Shown: positions 32,048 through 42,807, counted from the stretch's first letter. The stretch is 64,000 bases of DNA from Pezicula radicicola (GCA_003008705.1 PDUO01000004.1:1364001-1428000); one strand, 5' to 3'. Numbers and translations are program-made. Notes: generated by a model from the letters alone, not told the origin.

Positions 32048-32710
32048 GACGCGAGAATTAAGTCTTGCACGCAGACTTTGGGGCAATCCAGATGACCGTG
32101 TTGATCCTGAAATGAAAACGACTCAGCTCAAGGAGCTGAGACTTCATGCAGGTGATAATGTCGATAATTTTCCGACTTTCATTTCCTTGCCCACGTTTAT
32201 GCCTCCTGAACTGCACAACGACGATATCAATCCTGCTAGCTGCAAACTTTGATTAAGGCTTCTATACCGCATTGATCCTGAAAGGCAATGGCAAACAAAT
32301 ATCTTCAGCAATTACTAAGGGTGTTGTGAAAGGTCAAGCCACCACTCGGCAAGAGCCCTGGGAAGATGTAAATATCTCCAAATACTGTACAAATTGGTTT
32401 ACAAGATATCATTTTGCTTGGGGGAAGTGAGTTACCCAAGTCAAGTGAGCTAGTTACTCACGGTACTCAAACCCAGTCAGTAGCTTGTAGAAGCAGTTCA
32501 CCTTGCGACTTGGCCAAAATCACGTTCACGTTCACAAGAGCAAACCTGGAAGATATATGAGCACAAGCTGAAATTGCCTACGCCTTGATCATCGTGGGAG
32601 TAACCATGTATTATCAGCATCAAGAACCATCCGTCAGCCCATCATAATTCCTTGCGTTCCATCATGTTGTCCATCCCCATATCCGTCCATGATGTATGCG
32701 AGGTGCTAAC
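32048..32710. other. Intergenic region with a partial MITE
   Basis: Apart from the repeat listed separately, nothing is recognised. An open stretch after the PPCDC stop has no start or splice support. Confidence 0.4.
32385..32480. mobile_element. MITE copy with left end only
   Basis: Left terminal sequence CTGTACAAATTGGTTTACAA followed by GATATCATTTTG matches the family end (CCGTACGAATTGGTTTATAA GAGATCATTTTG), preceded by TA. Interior repeats GTGAGTTACCCAAGTCAAGT follow. The right inverted end is missing, so the copy is truncated; the right limit given is approximate. Confidence 0.6.
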
Positions 32711-33211
32711 TTAGCAGCATGCTGACTTGGGTTCGCAACCAGACTTGGAGTCGCAAGACTTGCAGGCTTCTGTGGTGAAGATTGTCAGCAAATTCAAGGG
32801 TAAGGTCAACCCCAAGCCTGAAATTCTACCACCATAGAAGGGAAAAGAAAGAAATGCATACCCTTGTTGGCACCTGCCTCGGTAGCGATGGCATCATCTG
32901 TCTTCTCGACGGCGTCCTTGTCTTTGTCATTGCAAGAGGTGGTGCTCTTGCATGGCTCTGTGAGATTGTCAGTGAATAAAGCCATGGTGAAGCTGAGGAG
33001 GCTGTTGCTCACCCTTTGAAGACTCGGTAGCCTCGGAAGTCTTGCCAGAGATGGTGTCGACGATTTGTTGGGAGTATTGCTGTTCCCAATCATCAAGTCA
33101 GTTTGGGAGACTCGCAGACACTTGATTACCCAAAACAAGTGGAATATTCAGAGCAACTGCTTGTAACGGATGTGTTATGGAAAGAGAGATGCGTACCTTG
33201 ATGGAATCCAT
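32711..33211 (-). CDS. Small cysteine-rich (metallothionein-like) protein in four exons
   Basis: Spliced from 33211-33197, 33079-33013, 32957-32862 and 32769-32711, giving 78 aa. It starts MDSIKQYSQQIVDTISGKTS, has a charged middle, and ends with seven cysteines in PCKSTTSCN and ACKSCDSKSGCEPKSACC, spacing C-x2-C, C-x5-C and terminal CC, as in small metal-binding proteins. Every junction keeps the frame, and each intron (117, 55 and 92 nt) has GT-AG ends. A TATA box and a CT/CA-rich leader precede it, as in strongly expressed genes. No aromatic residues occur apart from one Tyr. A metal-binding role is inferred; a stress-related small protein is the alternative. No exon is long enough to be seen as an ORF alone. 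Confidence 0.7.
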
Positions 33212-33350
33212 TGTGATGGTGTTGGTAGATTGTTTGGTGATTGTTTGGTATTGAGGTGAGGTAATTGTAAGAGCAAAGTTGATTTGATCGAGGTGTGTTT
33301 GTTGATGTACAAGAGATGAAGAAGAGATGAGGAGAGGATGAGAAAGAGAA

Positions 33351-33360
33351 GAATTTATAG
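33351..33360 (-). promoter_or_regulatory. TATA box of the cysteine-rich gene
   Basis: CTATAAATTC on the minus strand about 140 bp before the start codon, followed by a long CT-rich tract (TTCTCTTTCTCATCCTCTCC). Confidence 0.5.
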
Positions 33361-33598
33361 GCAGCTGCTGGGCTGTTGGGAGGCTAGTGCGCGGCTACCA
33401 AAAACAGCAGGAAGTATTCACTTGAGGTGGTTCCAGCTTTGAGCAACACCGAGGGCCTTACCAGTTTCCCACACCACATACGAACCTACCTTAAGGTAGC
33501 CACGACACACCTCACTCCCTTTCAGCCACGTCCACCACATCACAGCATCTCGCCCAACATCAAGATAACTTCTATATTTCGAAAGCACACATCACATA

Positions 33599-34663
33599 AT
33601 GGCGCGCGAAATGGAACAGAGACGATCCCGCATACGATTCGCCAATTCACCTGCTGCCTTGAAAACCAAAGACGTATCAAAGCCGAAGAAAGCAACAGTA
33701 TCAGCTTCGGGTCTCTTCAGGAAGAAGCCAACAAAGGATGAATGTAAGATTATCAGCAAACGACATCAACGTAGAGAGCAGACACCAGAGCTGCCGGAAC
33801 ATGGGGCACTTGCGATCGAGCTTCAAGGTCACCTTACAGGTACGTGTGACTCGTTTCCAATTTTCTATCCTTCCCCCAATGCGGAATTGTGGTTCAGGTT
33901 TCCCTCAATTTTGCTTTAGGAGCACGAATAAAACACATACTTGAGAGGGCTTGACCATTTTGAGCCTCATAACACGCCCATGCTAACCTAATATTACTTT
34001 ACAGATGGTGTAGAAGATGGAGCTGATGTTATAAGTACGAAAGTTGCCAATGCCTACAACGACATTTACCGTACTTTCTCCAAGAGACTTGTCAACGCAA
34101 ATTTGGACGGTAGCTTGTTCAAAGAAAGGGTCCTACAAGCCACAGCCCAGCTTTCTGAACCCCTCGCAGAAGAAGAGATCCATACTATCTTCATTCGACC
34201 GGATGGCACTCGAACAACCAAAGTTGACAAAATCGGAAGCCGCATTGCTTTGTTCAAGGAGGTTATTGAGCAAGAGGGTGGAAAGCTTGATGAATATTGG
34301 AAAGAGTGGGAAGAGACGCAACGTGCCATTGAAGAACTTGGCATAGATGTCTTTAGAGGCAGAGCATTTGGCGAGGAGGATCTGCAGGAGTTTGAGGATG
34401 GCAAAAGAAGCTTTAAGAGAGAGATGGAGCTGATCAATCTGGAAAATGAAACAAAGACTGACGAATTTCTTGAAGAGAGTGAGCAGATATCAGCCAACGC
34501 GTTAGAGAAGAGTAAGGTATCCGAGAAGGTATGTCGGCGCTTGTAGAAATACTCGAAAAGTATGACAGCTAGCTAACGCATATCTACATAGGAGCTTAAT
34601 GATCTTGCTCATCAAGAGCAGACACGAATGTTTATGACCATCTTGGGAGATGCAGAGGTTTGA
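33599..34663 (+). CDS. Unrecognised coiled-coil protein
   Basis: Three exons (33599-33839, 34005-34528, 34592-34663) give 278 aa. The N-terminus is basic and polar (RRSRIRFANSPAALKTK, KKATVSASGLFRKKP), suggesting a nuclear or nucleic-acid-associated protein. It is followed by a conserved-looking segment (NAYNDIYRTFSKRLVNANLD) and a long Glu/Lys-rich helical region (FKEVIEQEGGKLDEYWKEWE). No family was recognised. The first intron has a CTAAC branch point. The end is uncertain: instead of the TGA used here, a further intron with a weak GTTTGA donor (34658) to CAG at 34720 would add about 12 residues (EREACRSKC). Confidence 0.6.
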
Positions 34664-35516
34664 TTGCGCGCATGGCAAGAACAGCATATTTCTCCGCCAA
34701 TCTCACGAACAATACAGGAAAGAGAAGCATGCAGGAGCAAGTGCGTGAAGGCCTAGGGGGGAAATATATCTAGCTTTTTGCTACAGGCTTGCAATCGAAT
34801 AGCTAGTTCAAATGGACTCAGATGAAGCAAACTATCCACAAAGTGAATCAGTTAAAAAAGTGAGTTACCCGAATCAAGTGAGTTACTCAAATCAGGTAGA
34901 TAAGTTAATCAAGTAAAATATACTTCTGTGCAATTGTTGTTTTAGTAGGTACATAGTAGATTTTCACAAACACAGCGAAGTTATCAATGTCAAACGCAAT
35001 TCAAATTTTCGAAGAGCAAAGGATTCAATTGTAGCAGTATGGTAGCTTTATATAAAAAAGTCCTCCCTGTTCCATTCCAACCATTTCGATTCGTTCATTC
35101 TCATTTCCGTACACTAATTGTTACTTTTTTTTTTGTTGTTTTCTTTTTCGTGCAGGTACAGTATGTATAGCAAATGGTGATGTCGTTTGATTGATCTTAA
35201 GTTCCGGCATCGATGAAGCCATGCACATGTTCTACTATGTTAGTATCATTTCTTAAGTCATCATCTGTTGTGAACAGCGATCTTATGCCACCGTGTACTA
35301 ATGCGCTGAACATTACCCTTCAATGTGTACCAAATCTTCTCTCAGGACTCCTCTATGTGAAAAATATTAGGTGGACGATTCACCCACGTAATTCTTATCG
35401 TCATCGTATCGTTGTTGTTTTGTTTGTTTTCCTTCTCATTCTCCTTCACTCGCTAAGCTGTTAGGATCAGGAGGAAGCAGTCGTGAACCCATCTGCCAAC
35501 AATGAAACATCCACCA
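34664..35516. other. Intergenic region with repeat block
   Basis: Convergent 3' ends. The interior-type repeat block is listed separately; a T-rich run occurs near 35125. Confidence 0.4.
34841..34920. repeat. Interior-type block of the dispersed repeat
   Basis: Four to five degenerate units (AAGTGAATCAGTTAAAA, AAGTGAGTTACCCGAATC, AAGTGAGTTACTCAAATC, AGGTAGATAAGTTAATC); no terminal inverted repeats. Confidence 0.65.
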
Positions 35517-36917
35517 TCACCACACTTCAACAAGAGCCAAACTTAACCTAAGATAAGGCTCTCCATATCCCTCCCAATTCCATTTAAGATCAATTCCCAA
35601 ACTCAAATCAAGAAAGAAATAACAAGTATTCAGATCCCAATCGTTGTACTTCAACCTAAGAAAACTTATGATAGAATAGATCTCCCGACATTGAAAAGTC
35701 GAGCCAATTTTAAACATATCCCTAACAGAAATACAACCAGAGAATGGTATTGTGCTTGGATCACTGGAATAGAGCCAGTTTTTCTCGAGGAAAAGTCCTA
35801 GATGGTACAGGTATTCTGCTGGATTTTGTGTGATATTGTTCCGATAGTTAATGTTCATTATCGCTTGGATTATGTACCATGTTACGTTTCTGGGATTGTT
35901 GCCGTAGTGGTCCTGTGTAAACCGGTGGGTTGTTGGATACTCATAGCTTTGTTTGAGCGGGCTTAACACTGTCTTGTTTTTGAGTTGACATGAGTAGTTG
36001 TATGCCCGAACTAGGTCGATTGGAGCCAGGGTCGAATAGGCTTCACTTTGAGTAGATGGATTCCAGGTGTCTTGTACTTGTGCCTGGGCCTGGACTTGAG
36101 CTTGGGCTTGGGCGTTAAAGACTGCCTGTTGTCGTAGTGTGTTTCCTGGTGGATTTCGAGGCTTAGGGTGGTAGCTTTGCGGTACAAAGTCTTTTACTTT
36201 GGGATCCAATGATTTTCCACTTGACTTTTGATTATTGGTTGTTCCTGGAACCGGGCTTGAAAACTGTTGAGTGGGAGTTGGTCCTGGTGTAATAAGTGCC
36301 ATGCAATTTAGTGACATTTCAATTTGTTGTAGACTGTAGTTGTTTTCGTTGTTATTTTTATTGGTAAGCTGGGGGACTTGGTTCGAAAACTGTTGCGTGG
36401 GTGTTGGCTCAGATGTAACAAGAGCCGTGGCATTCATTGTTGTTCCATTTTCCTGCAGACCGTTGGCAGATTTGGCGATCTGAGGTATGTGATTCAAAAG
36501 ATTTAAATGATTCTGAGTGGGACTTGGTGCCCGTGTACCAGATACACTGTCAGAGTTAACATTTCCATCCTGCACATCCGATATACTGCTTAACTGATTT
36601 TGCCGAAGTAGTCGAGGATTATTATAAGTCCACTCTTCATTGTTGTGATCTAGGTAAATCATACCACCCCCCTCCGACGAAGTGCCCTTCTTCCATCCAG
36701 TGGATAGAAGAACGAGCATGTCCACCATCCGAGAACTAGCCGACCGTTCAGATAGATCAGGTGCATTGCATCGCATGCATTCACCCTGACACTTGGGATT
36801 GCATGGCTCAGGCCTGATATTGGAACTTGGTGCTGAGTGGCTGGTAGGTCTTAAATTTCGTGATCGTGGTGTTCTTCTCGAGAAATTGAGGTCACTCAAA
36901 TCAAGTCCGTTATTCAT
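35517..36917 (-). CDS. Large unrecognised protein with Gln-rich repeats
   Basis: Intronless, 466 aa. The N-terminus holds a small Cys cluster (CNPKCQGECMRCNAP, about residues 39-53). The middle is Asn/Gln/Ser/Thr-rich, with a duplicated segment (ALVTSEPTPTQQFSNQVPQ and ALITPGPTPTQQFSSPVP, about 48 residues apart) and a QAQAQVQAQAQVQ run. The C-terminal ~160 residues (from about YPTTHRFTQDHYGNNPRNV) look globular, rich in Tyr, Trp and Leu (YLYHLGLFLEKNWLY, IISFLRLKYNDWDL). No known family. The long uninterrupted frame and synonymous differences in the duplicated segment support real coding. The first codons overlap sequence resembling the dispersed repeat. Confidence 0.6.
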   Translation of the reverse strand: MNNGLDLSDLNFSRRTPRSRNLRPTSHSAPSSNIRPEPCNPKCQGECMRCNAPDLSERSASSRMVDMLVLLSTGWKKGTSSEGGGMIYLDHNNEEWTYNNPRLLRQNQLSSISDVQDGNVNSDSVSGTRAPSPTQNHLNLLNHIPQIAKSANGLQENGTTMNATALVTSEPTPTQQFSNQVPQLTNKNNNENNYSLQQIEMSLNCMALITPGPTPTQQFSSPVPGTTNNQKSSGKSLDPKVKDFVPQSYHPKPRNPPGNTLRQQAVFNAQAQAQVQAQAQVQDTWNPSTQSEAYSTLAPIDLVRAYNYSCQLKNKTVLSPLKQSYEYPTTHRFTQDHYGNNPRNVTWYIIQAIMNINYRNNITQNPAEYLYHLGLFLEKNWLYSSDPSTIPFSGCISVRDMFKIGSTFQCREIYSIISFLRLKYNDWDLNTCYFFLDLSLGIDLKWNWEGYGEPYLRLSLALVEVW

Positions 36918-38214
36918 AGTGAGTGAGTTACTCTACGTGGCAGAGACCTCTGACGAATAAGTGATATTCCAGCCAATATGCTGAATAGTAAAGGCCTCCC
37001 TCCGACAGGAGTCCGGGTTTGACGGTTTAGCTTGGAAAGGACTTCGGTAGAGAAGAGTTCTGTCGTGATGATTTGGTTATGGGGAGGTTAAGATTACACT
37101 TGATAAGTCACCAACGGTTCCGTGTCGTAAACTTGTGGACTGCAGAGAAGCAGGTAGAGTTGTCTCTCTGTGAAAAGAAGACTTATACGTTACGTTCACT
37201 TCGTAATTCGTATCTAAACACAGCCATCGTTAACCACCCGAAAATCATCCAAAAACAAAACGAACCTCAAAATTAATGTATAGAAACAAAAATTAAATAC
37301 TTACTTGCTTAACATGTAACGATCAACGAAACCAGATACAGCGTAGAAGGACTTTAGAACATTGGCAAGCGACACAAGGTCTAGAACTGCGTGGCCAGAC
37401 TGGGTAATTGTTTTGTGTTGTAAGAGGAAGGAGGAATGAGATGGTGAAATTTTCGAATTTAAAGGGATTTTTGGGTGTGTGTGAGTTTGCTAATTGCGCT
37501 AATTGTGTTAGAGAGAGTTTGATTGATACTAAGGTAGACGGAGGAAGTTTGGATTTGGGGTTATGAAGTCATTTTGGGGATTTGGGGTTGGAGATTGTGA
37601 TTAGGAATTGTGGAAAGGTGTTGGGAGGCTTATAGGGATATTTGAAGATTGTTGAATTAAGGTGTTTATCTTTTGCCTTCGAAATTTTTGGGCTTGGAGA
37701 GATGAGGCGCTGTTAGAAGAATAGAGGTAGGTCCTTTTTAGAGGTATTATTGGGTGAGCTGGAAATTGCAGGAAGTTGAATTTGTTAATTCGGATTAGGA
37801 ATCTAGTTAGTCCGATTTATTTATCAGTGGTAAAACCAATAAGTAAATTATTCCTAAGTTGAATTTTCTTTCCCTCGGGCCGAATGATTGGAGTTGATCA
37901 AGGTGGAAGTTTTGAAGTATTGCTCTTTTTTCTGTTTAGCCATTGAAACACAAAGCATAGGAGAACTTAGTTGAAATGTATCTGTGAGGCAAGGTCCCGG
38001 CATCTTCCTTTAGCGGAGACCATTCTAACATATTGGATGAAGCTACTATGGAGCGAATAACAAGTCATTTTTTCTATTATTCTGATCATATCACTATATA
38101 CAAATGCGTTATGTCAGAAATGAAAACTTTCTAGTGCCTGCAACCCATTTTAGATGTAAAAGCTACCTCCCAGAAACGCCATGCAGGTAAGCAAATATCC
38201 CACTTATGTAGAAA
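36918..38214. other. Intergenic region, 1.3 kb
   Basis: AT-rich, with G/T-rich minus-strand stretches (37440-37640) that may be leader sequence of a minus-strand transcript. No gene supported. Confidence 0.4.
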
Positions 38215-39599
38215 TCAAATACTCTCCTTCTCCTCGATGATAACACCGAACTCGTGGTCCTCCTTGCCGTACATGATGTTAACCAACCAGCTTTTGATGA
38301 GAGAAGCATAGTCGCCACTCTCACCGGCAGCCATTGGGATGGTCAGTTCTCTGTTTCGGTAGTTAATTTCTGAGACGGGACAGACGAAGTACTGTGAGAG
38401 TTAGTAATTGTACATCTATGTGGAGCTGAATTTGGAGGGTGGAACTTACAGCAGTACCGGCTGCGAATGCTTCGACCATACGTCCTTCTTGGATAGCCTC
38501 AACGATATCATCCATAACGAACTTGCGCTCAACAACCTCAAGAGCCTCAAGTCCACTCTTGCCATCAGTAAGTCTCTCGCGCGCCAATTGGAGGATCGAC
38601 CGTCTCGTAACACCATCGAGGATAATCTTTCCCTCGAGTGGTGCTGTTACAAGTTGGAGTTTTCCCTCCTTGCTTCTCCAGGCAACAAAGAAGTTAGAAG
38701 CACCGGCTTCGGTGACCATTCCCTCCTCACCAAATAACCAAAGCACTTGATCGTAACCGCGAGACCGGGCCTCGCTGTTAGCCATCAGGGAAGGTCCGTA
38801 GTTGGCTCCGACCTTAGCGAAACCGTGTCCACCAGGCCAAGCTCGTACTTGATCGTTTTGAGAAGCCAACAGCTTCATTCCCTCGGGTTTCGAACCGATC
38901 ACGGGCATGAAAACGAGGATGACAAAAAGAGTTGCCTCTAGTGGTGCGCCGACACCAAGACCGGCTGCTGAACCGATCATCGTGGGTCGGAGATACAAGA
39001 ATTGTCCTGGGCGGGACTTTGGTAGCCATTTCTCTCCGTCGATGGAAACTAGGGCCTTGATTAATTTCTCGAGTTCTGTTGGCTCAAAAGCTGGGAGAGC
39101 GATTCTTGTTGCTGAGATGAGCTGCGCTATTTGTTAGACGTCTTTTCAAAGATTAGTTGGTATTTCATTGTAGATCACCCACCATACGTCTGCAGTTGGC
39201 ATCCGGTCTGAATAGTCTCAATTTTCCATCATAACCACGGTATAATTTCATACCCTCAAAGCACTCAGTAGCGTAATGCAAACAACTAGCAGTGGGTGCA
39301 AGGGCAAGGTTTCCATAAGGCCTCAGTTCCGGTGCTGCCCACCCTGTTCCATTTTTCCAGACAGCGGTAATCATATGATCTGTTGCTTGAGATGAGGTAC
39401 CAATGATTGGGTCATCTAATTCTGGTACTGTCATTGGAGTTGTGGTCTTTGTGAATTTTAGCTTGGAGGCATCCAATGGTGCAAGTGTTGGTTGGAAGCC
39501 ATTGAGGTTTGTTAATTCGGCGATCTTGGCGGAGACGGCTGCAGCTGTGAGTTCAGAGGTTTGCTGAACCCCTATTGGGGTGATAGCTGAAGGGGCCAT
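38215..39599 (-). CDS. Branched-chain amino acid aminotransferase
   Basis: PLP-dependent transaminase, last step of leucine, isoleucine and valine synthesis and first step of their breakdown. Three exons (39599-39183, 39121-38450, 38391-38215) give 421 aa. Seen: HYATECFEGMKLYRGYDGK, RPDANCRRM, LYLRPTMIGSAAGLGV, GFAKVGANYGPSL holding the PLP lysine, and VTEAGASNFFVAW of fold-type IV aminotransferases. The N-terminus (MAPSAITPIGVQQTSELTAA) is not strongly basic, so a cytosolic (Bat2-like) form is plausible. The frame is open for ten codons upstream, but without an ATG. A Gcn4-type site lies 136 bp upstream. BAT1 versus BAT2 cannot be assigned. Confidence 0.93.
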
Positions 39600-39734
39600 T
39601 GTTGTATTGAGGAGAAAACTATAAAGCAATGAAAGTAGCCGTGTATACTGGATGTATAATTAAGCGGGAGATGCAATCGGAGGAGGAGGGAAGGTTGTAG
39701 GACAAGGAAAGGTCTTTATAACAAAAAGAACAGC

Positions 39735-39741
39735 TGAGTCA
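39735..39741. promoter_or_regulatory. Gcn4/Cpc1-type site TGAGTCA upstream of BCAT
   Basis: Perfect TGASTCA heptamer 136 bp before the aminotransferase ATG. General amino-acid control (Gcn4, Cpc1/CpcA) acts through this palindrome at amino-acid biosynthetic genes; its use here is an inference. Confidence 0.55.
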
Positions 39742-40962
39742 CCAGGTACAAGGGAAGGCCAATACTTGTCTAGTAGACAGCACCTGCGGGAGCTAGTAAG
39801 ATAGGCCGTAAAAGTTGGGCAGTCAAGGATTTTTTGCAAGCATGCTACTAGATTATTAGACTGCTACCGGCGCATTCTCCACCATCAACCGCCTTTGACT
39901 ATTTATTGCATGCATCGGTTGCTTTGCGACTCCGATATCGTCTTGCACCCGTTTAGATAGTGGTGAGCTGTCCTATTCGACAGATTTCGTTCCTGAACAG
40001 ATGCAAGGGGAGTTGCATGTAGTTGGGACCTATTGAGGAAGTCCAAAGGGCGTGGCGCGGAGGGCGTGAGAAAGAACTTGGGACGAGCCATTGAGCCAAA
40101 GAAATTTGAGATTTTACCACCGAGGCTCGGCTATTTAAGGGGCAAGCTGCGAATAAAAGCAGCAGACAGCGCAAAGGCATATCTTGTAGTGATGACATGG
40201 TACTGTATCCGCGGACACGGTCTACTGAAGGAACATATTTGATAGGGAAGCATTCCAGAATTTTTGCCCATATGAAGAAAAAACAAAAGTCTGTCTTGCA
40301 AGGGGTAGGTAGAGCCTACCTACGTATGCTTCACCTTTGCTCTAGCTGCCGCTTTAACTCTCAGTGCTTGATGGAATGTCACGTTTTATTGTAGCACCGT
40401 AGATAGCCGCGTGTAACCTTCGGCTTCGGTTTCCGTCCTCGAGTGGATTTTTTCCGATACAAGCAGCATATTACGACACATCACAGTCTTTTCCTAAGTA
40501 GGTAGACCACTTAGAAAGGATGCCGAGATCCGTAGAGACGTTATCAAAAATCCTTTGCATGCACGTCGATAATGCGGCTCGCCATTGGTAAAAACAGGAA
40601 TCGAGTTGTTGTGTCAGTAGCGAGCTGAAATACATCCCTTAGATTACTGCCCCTTACCACACAACAGGTCCTTCGCTAGATATCCAGTTGGGCCTTGGAT
40701 ACCTCCTCCGTGTCCGTGCCATTGAGACCTCTTATCGCTAGGATATATTCGGAGGAGAAGATAGAAGAAAGAAAATGGAGTTTCCCAATACAAAATGCCT
40801 TCCAAATTGTCTAGAGTTCACGTTACGTTTTCTAACCTCCTACCCCGCAAATCCTTCGATGAAATGCAGTAGTCCTTGCAATATCGAGTACTCGGACACA
40901 AAGCATAAGTACTCAGATGACCATATCAGCTAGTAGTTGATCACAAGGCAGATAGCCAAGTA

Positions 40963-41117
40963 CCGTACGAATTGGTTTATAAGGGATCATTTTCATTAAG
41001 GCAAGTTAGTTATTCTAGTCAAGTGATTTGATCAAGTCAAGTAAGTTACTCAAGTCCATCTCTTATGCCCGAATAATTACCTACCTAGAATGATCTCCTA
41101 TAAAATAATCCTTATGG
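40963..41117. mobile_element. MITE, complete copy with TA duplication
   Basis: 155 bp. Left end CCGTACGAATTGGTTTATAA then GGGATCATTTTC; right end reads, as reverse complement, CCATAAGGATTATTTTATAG then GAGATCATTCTAG. TA flanks both sides. Interior repeats: GTCAAGTGATTTGATCAAG, AAGTAAGTTACTCAAGTCC. No open frame; non-autonomous. Confidence 0.75.
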
Positions 41118-41922
41118 TACTTATATTTGCAACTGTCTATAGACCTCTTGGTACGTCGTGGTAAAGGCAGAGTGACTGTCATAATATTTTAAGCGAGAAA
41201 TCATTTTGCCATTCACAAAGACAGGATTCTAGGACACGGGAGCATCTATTCCCCTGCCTATTAAAATAAAATAAAATCTTCGAAGACTGCGAAAAAGGTC
41301 AACATACTGATACTTATAGTTTTACAGTCTTTCAGAGAAAATGTAGCGACGATTTGCCAATTTGTTGACTTAAATCGGGAATTTATTAAAGACTGAATCA
41401 CCACTTTCACTCAAGTAACTAAAACAGTGTGAAAAATTTGAGAGACTTACATCTCTGTTCCAAGTGATGAGCCTGACCGGAATTCTATCCCTAAATTTTC
41501 AACTTAGCTTGAGTAATGCAATGCCAAGATTCGGAACTTAGCTTTACTTTTAGTACTTGAATCAAGTGAGTTAGCCAAGTGATTCACTATGGCCCTATGT
41601 ATCTATAGATGATTCAATCTTTTTGCTGAGCGAGTATAAAATGCATGAAAAGCTGAATTTACTAGTGGTTCCACCAACCTCTGAATCCCACCCATCTTTT
41701 GCTCATCAACGATTGAATCTCACATGATTCAAATTTCTTGACTCGTCTTCTCCATTACCAGAAGACAGTCTATAAAAACAACCCTCTATTGTTCAACTAA
41801 AACCAATTCTTTACCATTCCTACCATTCCTACCATCTTTACCAAACCACCTTCCCAACTCTTAGCAACTTTCCCAACCTCCACAACAGCATACCCACAGA
41901 ACCAACACGGCAAAATCACACA

Positions 41923-42807
41923 ATGGTCCTCCTAGAAAGATACCACGACAAATGCGACAAATGGTGCTACCGAATCCTGGAAGGAAAACACAGAAAATGC
42001 TATCGAAAAGACAACGACCAAGAACGATCAAAATCCTCGAAGCAACGACACAAACATAGAAGTTCTTCCGAGCCTTTACCTCCCGGACACATGCCAGTAC
42101 GAGGCGGAACCAAGAACCTGGGATATGTTCCCTTTGGATCTAATCAAGCGGCTGCATTTCCTGGGCCTACACATGCATCTACACCTAATTTTGCACAAGC
42201 TATGACGGGTGGTATGGGAGGGCCGGGTCAGGGCGGATGGGGTCCTGTTGTGCGAGCAACTAGATGGCATAATCAAGGTCTCTCATCTATGAAACCAGCT
42301 GGATTTGTGCCTACATCCCAATTTTCGCCACAGGCTCCCGTTGCAGCACAACCTCCATATCAACAACCACCACAAGCACAACATTCGTTCCGTCCTGAGA
42401 AGGCCAAATCCCCAAAAGTAGCCAGTGCCGGGTTCAAAAGTTTCCAAATGACAACAACGATGAAGAACACCCCAATGCTTATCGCAGGTGTGCCATATAA
42501 CCCAAGAGGGTTAGGTAGTTCTACCCAGTCATTTGCAAGTCCGCAAAGGTTAGCGACAACGAATTTTGATATTGGAAATAACGACAGGACGTTTATCGAA
42601 GGTATGGGTACTGGCGAGACAACTACCATTGAAGGTAAAGGCTGTGGTACTCAAGGATTTGGTGGCTCTACTCTGTCGGTTGCAAGTCTAGGAAGGTTGG
42701 CGACGACAAATTATGATATTGGAAATAATGATAGAACTTTCATTGAAGGAATGGGTCCTGATGATAATAATAGCACCGTGACTTCTTGGGCAGTAACTCG
42801 AAGGTGA
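41923..42807 (+). CDS. Unrecognised protein with constrained internal duplication
   Basis: Intronless, 294 aa. A short basic, Cys-containing N-terminus (YHDKCDKWCYRILEGKHRKC, then KQRHKHRSSSE) precedes a Gly/Pro/Gln/Ala-rich, probably disordered middle (residues 60-165). Two related modules follow at about 196-230 and 245-279, each ending DIGNNDRTFIEGMG. No signal peptide, membrane helix or known domain. The duplicated motif differs at DNA level almost only by synonymous changes, strong evidence for translation and selection. Function unknown. Confidence 0.7.
   Translation: MVLLERYHDKCDKWCYRILEGKHRKCYRKDNDQERSKSSKQRHKHRSSSEPLPPGHMPVRGGTKNLGYVPFGSNQAAAFPGPTHASTPNFAQAMTGGMGGPGQGGWGPVVRATRWHNQGLSSMKPAGFVPTSQFSPQAPVAAQPPYQQPPQAQHSFRPEKAKSPKVASAGFKSFQMTTTMKNTPMLIAGVPYNPRGLGSSTQSFASPQRLATTNFDIGNNDRTFIEGMGTGETTTIEGKGCGTQGFGGSTLSVASLGRLATTNYDIGNNDRTFIEGMGPDDNNSTVTSWAVTRR
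42508..42759 (+). repeat. 147-nt-spaced duplication inside the 294-aa protein gene
   Basis: Copy 1 at 42508-42612 and copy 2 at 42655-42759. Over the 21 codons from RLATTN to EGMG there are ten synonymous and one conservative (Phe/Tyr) difference. Confidence 0.8.

Larger units (their letters stand above)
39600..41922. other. Intergenic region, 2.3 kb, with MITE
   Basis: BCAT promoter on the left, a full MITE near 41 kb, another interior-type fragment at about 41555-41590 (GAATCAAGTGAGTTAGCCAA), and the CT-rich leader of the following gene on the right (repeated TACCATTCC, 41812-41835). No gene supported. Confidence 0.45.

Noticed and set aside
33427..33741. 104-codon frame over the start of the coiled-coil gene
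   Set aside because: Shadow frame in the leader and first exon of the gene starting at 33599.
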